In this document: piece after piece, positions 44,324 through 53,735 of the stretch | Layout: each line of letters begins with the position of its first letter | Position numbering within the stretch: the stretch's first letter is position 1 | Assembly: GCA_035048495.1 (NCBI GenBank) | Contig: CM068540.1 | Location: forward strand, 6,618,829 to 6,682,828 | Source of the DNA: Euptelea pleiosperma | Lineage: Eukaryota; Streptophyta; Magnoliopsida; Ranunculales; Eupteleaceae | Reading direction: 5' to 3' | DNA: 64,000 nucleotides | The notes under the pieces: generated by a model | Databases searched by the model: none | What the model was told of the DNA's origin: nothing | What the model saw: only the letters and a program-made list of their open reading frames with translations | Program-made: the position numbers and the translations under genes

Positions 44324-44527
44324 ATGGGGGAGTTTAGGAAAACATTTACAACAGAAAATATTTTCTTTCTAACTATGATTTTTTTAATTAGCTCCAACTT
44401 TTCCTTTGCATGGATCCACCCACCTGACATTCAAGCTATTGAAGAGTTCGTACGTGCTTATGAATCAGTGGTGAGATGCATGGTCCTCAATGCTGAGGCA
44501 GAGTATGATCATGTGTTCTCCAAATGA
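44324..44527 (+). CDS. Possible small secreted peptide or exon, unknown
   Basis: 67 codons with a hydrophobic segment (IFFLTMIFLISSNFSFAW, residues 14-31) that could be a signal peptide, then a short acidic tail. An acceptor-like TTTTTTAG precedes it at 44311-44318. I do not recognise a family. It lies between an orphan CACTA end and the C2H2 gene and could be a relic exon. Confidence 0.25.
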   Translation: MGEFRKTFTTENIFFLTMIFLISSNFSFAWIHPPDIQAIEEFVRAYESVVRCMVLNAEAEYDHVFSK

Positions 44528-44730
44528 AAACCAAAATAGGTGCTTTGAACTTTTATCCCACTTGTCTCCTTTGTTTAGATTAGGCATGCAGTTTCAACAA
44601 ATCTCACTTCTCCTCCAACACTTAACTAAACCCTAAAAAACTCTTTTTAACTTCCACAAATGAAAAAAAAACTTGTACATTGTCTCTCTTAATCTCATGA
44701 GTTTTTCAACTAATCAGCTCCAACAATTCC

Positions 44731-44738
44731 TATAAATA
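44731..44738 (+). promoter_or_regulatory. TATA box of the C2H2 gene
   Basis: TATAAATA followed by GCCCTC, placing transcription start near 44760-44765. The same TATAAATAGCCC lies before the paralogue at 63440-63447, and the 150 bp upstream are also alike. Confidence 0.75.
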
Positions 44739-44914
44739 GCCCTCAATCGGAAGTCTTGAGACACTTCTCTTCATTTCTTTTCTCTTTTTTCTGTCGGACC
44801 TGCAGGCAACCACAAAGTCTTCTCTTCCTCTCTGATCTTTCGATTCTCACTCTGATCATCTGTTCATCTGTTCATCGATCCATCTCTTCACTTCTTCTTC
44901 TTCGATTCATCACC

Positions 44915-45547
44915 ATGCAAAGCAAGAACAGCCAATCCAATTCAAGCTCTAGCAATGGTTGGGCACCTGTTGGGTCCCAGCGAGTGGTGAACTGGGCTCA
45001 TCCGTGTCACTATTGCTCGAAATCCTTTTCGTCCTCGCAGGCACTTGGTGGTCACCAGAACGCTCATCGGAGGGAAAGAAGTGTTCTTAGACGAGAATAT
45101 CTTGCTCACCGACGTTCTAATGAATCTAACCGGACCCGTTCTTCCCTTGTTCACTCACCTTCCCCACTATCTGTGTTCCCACACGGTGTGGATCACAGTT
45201 TCCTACAACCCGTTGGTCCTGTATTTCGACCTGGATATTATGGATACCTACCCCAGGTAGGGTTTGTACCAGGGCTTGCAGTTAGTGTTCCTAGGTTCGG
45301 ACCCATGCTAGGAAGTGGGCATGCACAAAGTTTTGGGGAAAACTTTTATCATTCCGATCGAGCAGCACTGGTTGAACAAAACATCATGCAAATGCATGAA
45401 GAAACCCGTCTTCAGGGAAGGAACCCAACAGTGTGTTCATCGGAATCAACTCCGACAGATGATCAAGCTATCAGGGTGTTGGACGGAGATGAGAATGATG
45501 GAGAAGTTAACTCCAGTAGAAGGTTGGACTTGACTTTGAGGCTTTAA
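44915..45547 (+). CDS. C2H2 zinc-finger repressor with one QALGGH finger and C-terminal EAR motif
   Basis: Intronless, 210 residues. One finger at residues 31-51 (C31-x2-C34-x12-H47-x3-H51) with the plant-specific QALGGH helix. A Pro/Gly-rich middle (GYYGYLPQVGFVPG) follows, and the end is LDLTLRL, an EAR motif that recruits TOPLESS-type corepressors. Family members (SUPERMAN, KNUCKLES and the ZFP1-8 group) are nuclear repressors of floral, trichome or meristem programmes; which one this is cannot be said. The start at 44915 (CACCATGC) is preferred over an in-frame start at 44756 because the TATA box at 44731 puts the latter at or before the transcription start. The leader is T/C-rich. A decayed paralogue with the same promoter is at 63569-64000. 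Confidence 0.93.
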   Translation: MQSKNSQSNSSSSNGWAPVGSQRVVNWAHPCHYCSKSFSSSQALGGHQNAHRRERSVLRREYLAHRRSNESNRTRSSLVHSPSPLSVFPHGVDHSFLQPVGPVFRPGYYGYLPQVGFVPGLAVSVPRFGPMLGSGHAQSFGENFYHSDRAALVEQNIMQMHEETRLQGRNPTVCSSESTPTDDQAIRVLDGDENDGEVNSSRRLDLTLRL

Positions 45548-45776
45548 GAGGAGGAGAGATCTTTTGCTGTTTTGTTCTTTTTCTTCTCTGCTCTCCCTTC
45601 TTCTTTTTTTCTTGTCACTTTTTGTTTTATTTCTTGAAGTGTAGATATTGCAAGTGTTACTAGATAATTAATGAATATAATCTTTGTTTGAGTAATATTC
45701 TTTTTAGTGTCATTGTTGGTTAATTAGTGCTCATGCCATTAAAAGTGCCAGGAGATGAGTGAAATTTTTTTACAAT
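45548..45776 (+). other. 3' flank of the C2H2 gene
   Basis: T-rich 3' UTR-like sequence; AATGAATATAAT near 45670 may serve as a poly(A) signal. Confidence 0.4.
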
Positions 45777-45792
45777 TATATTTAGCATTTCT

Positions 45793-46013
45793 TTTTTTTT
45801 TTTTTTGTTATAAAATTTAATTTTATTAAAAAGAAACCAACAACAAGGAGAGGCGGGACGTCGAGAGAATCTCCACAGAGACCCAAAAAAAAAAAAAAAG
45901 GAGACCCTAGCTACCCCTAAACATAATAGACTCCCATCGAAAGACCAAGTCCTCAAAGATCAATCCTTCGCATTCTTCAAACAACTTGAACCAAAAATAG
46001 AGAAGGGCTTTGA
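45793..46013 (-). mobile_element. 5'-truncated LINE with perfect 16-bp target-site duplication
   Basis: Direct repeats TATATTTAGCATTTCT at 45777-45792 and 46014-46029. The insert reads on the minus strand as a LINE tail (ending TTTAATAAAATTAAATTT, then ATAAC and a poly(A) at the left). About 220 bp, without coding capacity. It lies about 250 bp after the C2H2 stop codon. Confidence 0.88.
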
Positions 46014-46029
46014 TATATTTAGCATTTCT

Positions 46030-46749
46030 CATTACAATATATGTAATTAATGGTGATTTTGCAATATACTGACTATGATAGATTTTGTACAACTTGAATG
46101 AAAACAATAGAAAAGAGAGACATTCTATGGGGGTCGTCGAAGACAGGAGAGACCAAAAAGTGATCTCATCAAGAGAAAAGAATGTATTTATATTTTTTGC
46201 TGACTTTCTACAATAACGAATAAAGAAATGAATTACATTGAAAGTCTCTTTAATGATTATCTACAAGATATAGAAGTTTTCTTCTTTAAGGAGTGAGTTT
46301 CCTGATCTTGAGATGAATTTTCTATGTCAGCTTCCATCTTTAGTTCTTGAATATAGTAGATTCCTTGTGTAGAGATTTGTACTGAAAGGAAAGTTTTTGA
46401 AATGAAAACTTGCTACTGAAAGAGATTTTACACATAGGAGAGTAGAAGTAGTTTCTCATAATGGCGTCAATGGAATTAGCAAGTTGACCAAATGCTAATT
46501 CTCGTAAAAAGGCTTCAGAAGATCTTTGCAGTCTGACTGGCAAGAACATCTATCCAAGCTCAAACCATCCATGTATCATAATAGACTGCTCAATGCACTT
46601 CATCGATCATGGATACAACATTGTTGGATCAAGTATTTTTGAGAGTGATAAGAAGATGGGACCATAATTTTCAACTATTAACTACTTAATTAAGTATCAA
46701 ATGGAAAGCACCATTAGCAATAGTAATTTAATTATGTAGGTATATGTAT
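46030..46749. other. Intergenic, nothing recognised
   Basis: No gene or clear repeat. Confidence 0.45.
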
Positions 46750-46767
46750 CACTACTAGAAAAATGGC

Positions 46768-46945
46768 ATTTGGCGTCGGGCGAATTCTTGAGCGATTGCG
46801 TCGGTTTTTACAAAAATCGACGCTATATATCGGAAATATATCGCGTCGGTTTTTGTAAAAACCGACGAAATAAAAAATATATAGCGTCGGTTAACCGACA
46901 CAAAATTCCATATATATAGCGTCGGTTAACCGACGCAATTTACTT
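46768..46945. repeat. Left subterminal repeats of CACTA-2
   Basis: Inverted pairs of GCGTCGGTTTTT and AAAACCGACG, and AGCGTCGGTTAACCGAC twice. They mirror 52440-52740. Confidence 0.75.
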
Positions 46946-46969
46946 AATATATATTTCAAAATCGTGCGG

Positions 46970-47130
46970 CAACCCCTTTGCTTTCTCTCCAAAACCCTAG
47001 CCCTCTCCTCAAAACCCATCTGCTTGCTCCTCCGTCCGTCCGCCGACCTCCATCCGTCCTTTCGTCATTGCTCCAATCGTCCGACGTTCTCCGTGCTGTT
47101 GTCGTCGCCGTCGCCGCCCTCCCAAGTGAG
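46970..47130. other. C-rich segment of CACTA-2, leader-like
   Basis: Position and composition (CTCTCC/CCGTCCGT-rich, AAAACCCTAGCC) match the C-rich segment after the left end of CACTA-1, which suggests a promoter or leader typical of these elements. A GTGAGTCTC donor-like site follows at 47126. Confidence 0.45.
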
Positions 47131-47251
47131 TCTCTCTCTCTAGCTCTCTCTCAATCTCTCTTTCTCTCTTCCTTACCACTGTTTTTGGGCTGCACATGCA
47201 TGCTGCATTCATTTTCCTTTATTGTTTTGGCTTGGCAACCACACGCACGCC

Positions 47252-47480
47252 AACTCATTTGCATTCCCCCAACCAACACTCGTAATGCCAAACCGTGGCA
47301 AGTGAGTGCATTGCATCTAATTTACATTGAACCAAGTAGGGCCGAACCGTATGGATGTTTGACTAACTCATTTGCATGCCCCCAACCAATCACTTGTAAT
47401 CCCAAACCGTGGCAAGTGAGTGCATTGCATCTGATTTACATTGAACCAAGCAGGGCCTAACCGTATGGATGTTTGACTAG
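47252..47480. repeat. Two ~113-bp tandem copies
   Basis: Unit begins AACTCATTTGCAT, includes 'ccgtggcaagtgagtgcatt' and ends 'ccgtatggatgtttgact'. Starts at 47252 and 47365. Confidence 0.75.
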
Positions 47481-47907
47481 TCCCCTAGTGGACCTGCCAA
47501 CCAAAAATCAGCCTGATTCATGATTTACAACCTTTGGATCTTTTTCACCCAAATTACACTGACCGTATGGATATTTGGCCAATCCCTAAGTGGACATACA
47601 AACCAATAATCAGTCTGACTTGTGATTTCAAACCTTTGGATCTTTGGCCCTACTTGGTTCGGTGCACTGATTTACACTGAACCAAGCAGGGTCTAACCGT
47701 ATGGATGTTTGACCAGTCCCCTAGTCGAATTGCTAACCAAAAATCAGCCTGATTTGTGATTTACAACCTTCGGATCTTTTGCACCCAAATTACACTGACC
47801 GTATGGATATTTGGCAAATCCCTAAGTGGACATACAAACCAATAATCAATCTGACTCGTGATTTCAAACCTTTGGATCTTTGGCCCTACTTGGTTCGGTG
47901 CACTGGG
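47461..47907. repeat. Two ~237-bp tandem copies built from M1 MITE blocks
   Basis: Starts CCGTATGGATGTTTGAC at 47461 and 47698. Each carries two M1 blocks ('cgtatggatgtttgac' and 'cgtatggatatttggc') and closes with 'ccctacttggttcggtgcac', whose inverted form lies at the unit start. Confidence 0.78.
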
Positions 47908-48185
47908 ATGATTTTTGGCGGGGATGATCTCTATGGTGAGGAGATCACCCTAACAAAAGTTCAAATCATTCTGATATTTATAGCATGGTTTACAAGTTGA
48001 AGAATTACAGACTGTCTATTCTTACTATTTAACTATTGAAACCTACTTTTGATAGTGTTAGAAGTTTTAGAATGGGTTGATTTTTTGTAGGGTTGATCTA
48101 TATGGTGAGGAGATCAACCTCACCAAAAATCAGCCATTGATTTATCTTCCATGTGGGTACACCAAAATCATGTGTGGATGTCCAT
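47908..48185. mobile_element. Foldback MITE family F1, ends replaced
   Basis: GATGATTTTTGGCGGGGATG to inverted 'ccattgatttatcttccatg'. The usual GGG termini are missing on the left, where it joins the tandem repeat. Confidence 0.6.
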
Positions 48186-48221
48186 TGTTAGATAGCCATT
48201 TTAAATCTGTATAATTTTCCC

Positions 48222-48480
48222 TACTGTATGGATGTTTTACCAATCCCTAAGTGGACATACAAACCAAAAATCAGCCTGATTAGTGATTTCAGACCTTTGG
48301 ATCTTTGTACCACAAATAATGTCAAATGCTACGGTTAAAAATCAATCCATAAAAATGACTCAAATCCAACAATTATAAATCACTAAACAGGCTATTGTTT
48401 TGGTATATATGTATGTCCATCTAGGAGTAAAACTTCTAGATGTTTGGTCAATCCCTAAGTGGTCCTACAAATAATTAAAA
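48222..48480. mobile_element. M1-family MITE relic in CACTA-2
   Basis: 'ctgtatggatgttttaccaa', 'aaatcagcctgattagtgat' and, near 48422, AGTAAAACTTCTAG followed by another partial block. Confidence 0.55.
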
Positions 48481-49737
48481 AACCAACCTAATTAGGGGGC
48501 GTTTGGGATCAAGTAAAAGCACTTCTACTTGTAGTAGAAGTTACTAGTTGATTTTTTACCTCCAAAAAAGTCAATAAAATTAAAAGCGTTAAGAGGCCTT
48601 GTAATTTTTGAGAATTAACTCTCTTAGAAGTTAAAAACTAAAAATTTTAGATTCAATTTTAAGTTAGTTTTTAACTTTTCAAAAGTTCAAATATGAAACA
48701 CTTTGAGGTACCCTCATAAAGGATGAATCAATGGTTGATTTCTCGATTGAAAGAGTAATATTTTTAGTGAAGAAGAGGAGAATTATCTCCTCTCGAATAT
48801 GTCATGGGCAACCCAAAAATTTTGATCGTTAGCATTGTACTTGCAGTATTATGGTTCTTTATTGGCAGTATTATTGTTCTTTGAATTACATATCGTCAGC
48901 ATTGTACTTGTATTATGGTTATTGATTAGCAGTATTATTGTTCTTTGAATTACATACCGTTAGCATTGTACTTGTAGTATTATATTTGCAGTATTACATA
49001 CCGTTCTTTGTTTATTTGTACATATCCAATTTTAACTATAGCTTATAAAGTTAAAATACTTGATATTATTCACATTTGCACAAGTTAAAGCACTAGCATG
49101 AGCATGAGATCTTGAAGTCTCCATCAAAGATAAGAGCTTGCACACAACATATACGCATTGTATATGGCCTGATTGAACCTTATAATCTTATCCGAGATCC
49201 AGTATTCAATTTCTTACATGAATTAACATAGAATTTTATGCCCGTTCAATGATCAGTATTTGTACGAATGTGAGCTTATACAAATATTGTGATCCTTGAA
49301 TTGTCCAGTGTGACCAATTTGAGAACTGATATTGCTTTTTATTGGTCATATATATGTAGTCTCTATGTTAGTTTAAAATTCAGTACTATTCCTCAAATAT
49401 TTTTCTTATATATTATTTTTTGTTGATTTTCATGTCTAAACTACTTTGGTAGTTGGATTGACATAAAAATCAACATAAAATAAACGTATATAAAAAGAAG
49501 TGTTGAGAAATGGTGCCGAATTTTAAACTAATATGGATAATATATATAACAAATAAGAAGCGATATCGATTCTTGAATGGGTTAGAAAATTTTAGAGTTA
49601 GCAAAGTTAGATAGAGACTGAAAACAAAATAGGGATAAGTGTCCAAACACATGCATATTGGTCTTTTATCTCAATTTGTTTCAATGTGCACGATATATTT
49701 CAGGAATTGTGCAATATTTGTTTCAAGGTCCAACAGA
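48481..49737. other. Non-coding spacer of CACTA-2
   Basis: 48829-49010 has three imperfect ~75-bp repeats ('gttagcattgtacttg..gtattat'). The rest is AT-rich and without a gene. Confidence 0.5.
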
Positions 49738-50090
49738 ATGGATAAATTATGGATGATCAAGAATAGAAGATCACGAGAATATAATGATGGGGTTGATCGA
49801 TTTCTTAAGTTTGCCAAAGACAATGCGAGTGACCCCGATTCTATACGATGTCCATGTAGAAAATGCGGAAATCTCACTAAACATATTCTTAAAGAGATAA
49901 AATGACATTTATTTTTTAATGGTATCGATCATAATTATAAGTCATGGGTCTGGCATGGAGAACAAGTTCCGAGTGGGGTAGAGTCAAGTGTTAATGTAGA
50001 AGATTTCATCTATCAAGAAATGGGAGGGATAGCTCTAGAAGATGTTGATGATGCAGTAGAAAAGGTTCAGGCCACATACGATGATGGTAC
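49738..50090 (+). pseudogene. Transposase-associated domain of a CACTA TNPD, remnant
   Basis: From ATG 49738: MDKLWMIKNRRSREYNDGVD, RFLKFAKDNASD, then the CPCRKCGN zinc-like site and HILKEIK, a TGA at 49903, then FFNGIDHNYKSWVWHGE in the same frame. This is the Transpos_assoc domain that starts TNPD proteins. The catalytic TNP2 part is missing. In this group the domain is often followed by a ULP1 domain, as here. Confidence 0.85.
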
Positions 50091-50324
50091 GCGACCCATC
50101 TTCGGTATCCGTTGGTATTACTATCGGGTCGAAAGTATTTGGGGTACTAGAGACAATTCAAATTGATTTTCTAGATGTATCTTTGGTGTGTAAACTACAA
50201 GATGTGTCATCACAGTGCTTAACACTATATCAATGGTAAGATACTTTAGAGTTTCTTTTATCGATCTAAATTTCATACATATGATGATGGCATTCTAATT
50301 AATTTTTTTCATTTCTCAGTCACA

Positions 50325-51230
50325 TCTACCAAATATTAATTGAAAGGGATTTGGTTAATAAAATTATGATGGTTAGTGCTCAAGCCATCAGTGCATGTAT
50401 AAGGAATGGACAGTTTGTGGAATATCTTATTAATATATTTGTATCTACATACATCGACGGGAGGATTTTATTTATTCCCATAAATAATGGATAATTCTAT
50501 TTTCGATTGTCATTAGATTTGATAATTAATTAATAACTTATTAAATATTTTGCTAATAACTTGATTGTTGTTTATACATATGGCACATTGGATTTTGATT
50601 GTCATCGACTTATTATCGATGACAATCTATTATTTTGACTCACTAAATAATTCAATTGACCAAACTTTGAAAGCCAACATCAAAAAGTAAGTTAATGTTT
50701 ATATTAGTAAATTAAATAATATTTATACATGCAATAATAATTAATTTAATTATTGTTTCGATTTCTTTTTTTTAATGCCTTTAAAGTATTTGAAAAAGAG
50801 AATTTGGGCCACAAATTGAGGAAGAATGAACCAATATGGAAGATAGTTGTGGTAATAAAACTCTTTCTATTAGTACTTAGTTTTATTGGTCGAAAGTTTA
50901 ATTTTTGCTTATTAATTAACGAATTATTACATTCTTGTATGTAGTGCCCGAAACAACAAGATATGAAATCTTGTAGATTTTTTGTTATGAGATACATGAG
51001 AGGCCTCATTACCGATTATGATGAGACAATTCAAAATTCGGTGAGACAGTTGTTCTATTACATATTCTTTATATGTACGTTTTAATAAGTAATACTAATT
51101 ATCTCTACCTATTTTTTGTTAATTAGGTCAAAATTTTAAAATCAAAAGCTAAATACACATTTGAAGAGCTGACAGAATGTAGAGTTGAGTGGATTGAGCA
51201 CTTCAAAGAGAATTTTGGAGGTATATTAAT
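50325..51230 (+). pseudogene. ULP1-type (C48) cysteine protease domain in CACTA-2
   Basis: Exon-like segments: HIYQILIERDLVNKI to ILFIPINNG (50330-50490); AHWILIVIDLLSMTIYYFDS and LNNSIDQTLKANIK (50582-50690); AFKVFEKENLG (50777-50815); CPKQQDMKSCRFFVMRYMRG (50945-51005); and KYTFEELTECRVEWI near 51150-51200. The catalytic set is visible: His of HW, Asp of YFDSLNN, Gln of PKQQD and Cys of KSCRFF. Cellular ULP1 enzymes remove or mature SUMO; the transposon-borne versions have no settled role. The triad is intact, but splice joins are imperfect, so I call it a probable pseudogene. It follows the Transpos_assoc remnant on the same strand and may be one gene with it. Confidence 0.82.
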
Positions 51231-51420
51231 GAGATAGATCATTTGTCTTCATTTCTTTTTTTTTTCTAAACAATGTATGTGCATTTATTGGCTCTAGCTA
51301 ATTTTTTCTTTGATTTTTTAATATTGTTGCAGATGATTAATTATTTTTCTGGGAAATGAAGGTATATCTTCTTCTAAATATATATAATTTTCCCTACCAA
51401 GCCATTTAAATATATATAGT

Positions 51421-51913
51421 TTTGCTTCTTTTTATTTTATTTACTTACATGGGCTTTTTGGTCTTTTTGGTGCCAATAAACATGTCACTCTACCCCACAC
51501 GTCAACCTACAACTTTAGTCATTCAATACTTTCATATAATCTCAACTCAATTATTCAAAGAATTATTGCATCATGACATTGTACTTAAACTTTGTTTTTT
51601 TTCATTTTATTTACTTACAGGGGCTTTTTGGTCTTTTTTAGTGCCAATGAACACATCCCCCTACCCCACACGTCAACCCGCAACTTTGCTCATTCAATAC
51701 TTTCACATAATTTCAACTCAACTGTTCAAGTAATTATTACATCATGACATTGTACTAAACTTTGCTTCTTTTCATTTTATTTACTTATATGGGCTTTCTA
51801 GTCTTTTTGATGCCAATGAACACGTCATCCTACAACTTTGGTCATTCAAAACTTTCGCATAATTTCAACTCAACTATTCAAGTAATTATTGCATCCTATC
51901 ATTGTACTTAAAC
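51421..51913 (+). repeat. Three tandem ~170-bp copies in CACTA-2
   Basis: Units start TTTGCTTCTTTTTATTTTAT at 51421, 51591 and 51761 and contain 'gggctttttggtctttttgg' and 'caactcaa.tattcaa'. The third is about 18 bp shorter. Confidence 0.85.
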
Positions 51914-51929
51914 TTTATGACTAGAAACA

Positions 51930-52235
51930 TGAGTAAAACTTCTATCACAATGTTCTTACATATGCTTCTATTACAATGAAAATCACAGCCCATGTGGCAC
52001 ACTGTTAGTGGACTCTGACCGTATGAAATTTTTGCCAATCCCTCAATGGACCTCTAAACCAAAAATCAACCTGATTAGTGATTTCTAAGTGAATTGATTA
52101 AGTTAGTTTCATTGTTTTCATGGGTTGGTTTTAATTGTAAGAATTTGAGAATTATTGAGCGTTACTTGGGTGTAAATCACTAATTAGGTTATTCTAGAGG
52201 TTCATTGAGGGATAAGCCAAACATCTATATAATTT
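51930..52235. mobile_element. M1-family MITE, right end eroded
   Basis: Begins GAGTAAAACTTCTATCACAA and carries 'gaccgtatgaaatttttgcc' and 'gccaaacatctatat'. It lies inside CACTA-2. Confidence 0.7.
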
Positions 52236-52439
52236 TATAAGTACTTAGGATTGATTCTAACTAACTAGTTGTGTTGGGAAAACCTAAATATACAATGTGT
52301 AACCTACTTAATTGTGAATGGTAGTGGTGAATGAATTTCTGTTGAATTGGTCTGTGTGTTACAAGTGGTGTATTATGCAGGTGGGTATAGGCGACAGTGA
52401 AAAAACAAATAAAATATAAAAAAATATATATATATACAT

Positions 52440-52740
52440 TTGGCATCGATTTTTGGACAAACCGACATCATAGTGTTATATTAGTAAAAACCGACGCCAG
52501 ATGTTACATATAGCGTCGATTTTTCATAAAACCGACGCAAAATAGCGTGGACAATAGCGACACTATATGTAACATATGGCGTCTATTTTTGTAAAAATTG
52601 ATGCCATTTCATATAGTTACACCATCGATGCAAAAGCTTTCGCGTCACTAGTATTCGTGTCGATTTTTTAAGAACAAAAAACCGACACCAAATGTCTACG
52701 GCGTCGGTTTTTAACCGACATCAAATGCCATTTTTCTAGT
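52440..52740. repeat. Right subterminal repeats of CACTA-2
   Basis: At least five inverted pairs of the type GGCGTCGATTTTT and AAAACCGACGC. Confidence 0.75.
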
Positions 52741-52747
52741 AGTGTAT

Positions 52748-53123
52748 GGGTTTACTATTTATATTAGTCTATAGATTTGGTACGCTACATCGTAATCTTG
52801 AAAGGTTATTTAAGTGTAAGAAAGTGCACACATTTTTTTCTTGAAATTACTTAAAACTCAAGTTTCTTTTTTATATTTTTGGCAAATAAAGATGATTTTA
52901 TTGACAAAATTGGATAAGTACAAAAAGGATAATATACGTACAAGATCCTAGGAGGACTTTTTAGATATATCAACTTTAACTTAAAAGGCCTACTTTTCCA
53001 AGAGTAGTTCTATGGATAGCCATACCTAGAAGCAAAGTCTATCATTTATATCTGAAGAAATTAACATTAAGCATGAACTGTAAAAAAACCACCATTATTG
53101 CCTAAACCTATATATAGGAAGGA
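52748..53123. other. Intergenic between CACTA-2 and MULE-2
   Basis: No gene. 52865-52940 resembles the LINE tail on the minus strand (GTCAATAAAATCATC). The two transposons are only 387 bp apart. Confidence 0.4.
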
Positions 53124-53735
53124 TTTACAAAGGGTGGCGTTAATTGCACATACCTTTTTTGTAGTAACACCCACAACTTATCTACACATACCGTAAGTTG
53201 CATCTAACTTATATGCACCCACCTCATAGTTACACCCACCTAAACAAAAAGTCAATTGAAAGAGGAAGAGAAAAGAGAAATGGAGAAATTATAGGAGAAA
53301 GGGAGAAATCCCGTAGGAGAGAAAGAGAAATCGTTGAAGAGAAAAGAGTAACTGTAGCAATCATCATCCCTCCACCGAAGACTCCATTGAAGTGATTGAT
53401 CATCTTGTTCGATTTTTCGGTCTTGATTCACTGAAACCCATCATTCTTGTTCGACTTGAGGATTTTTTTTATTTTTAGAAGAAAAAGATTGTTTTTTGCC
53501 ACCAAATTGAAGGTAAGTCATTAGATTGTTCTTATATATTTTTATTGTAATGCATTAAATAACTTACATTAGTTTAGTTGTTGAATGTTTATTGTGGGTG
53601 TAAACTATTCGATAAAATGTCTCAGAGAATTTGCACACAATGAATCTTACATTTCAAAATATATATGTGATGTTACATCTTTAAGTTGTTTATGTAAAAT
53701 TTTTGAATGGTATTGATTGATTGGTTTTGATAGTA

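Larger units (their letters stand above)
46750..52744. mobile_element. CACTA-2, a defective CACTA element carrying a ULP1-type protease domain
   Basis: The left end CACTACTAGAAAAATGGC at 46750 and the right end GCCATTTTTCTAGTAGTG at 52727-52744 are perfect inverted repeats. The 3-bp duplication TAT is at 46747-46749 and 52745-52747. Subterminal repeats have the core GCGTCGGTTTTT/ACCGACGC. Length is 5,995 bp. Inside are MITE-derived tandem repeats, the N-terminal domain of a TNPD-type gene, a ULP1 protease domain and a 170-bp tandem repeat. No TNP2 catalytic region remains. Confidence 0.94.

Noticed and set aside
44756..44914. Upstream in-frame extension of the C2H2 protein
   Set aside because: The TATA box at 44731 places transcription start at about 44760, and the extension is a low-complexity leader; CACCATG at 44915 is the better start.
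49470..49652. Hydrophobic 60-codon frame on -
   Set aside because: AT-rich spacer of CACTA-2; no supporting motif.
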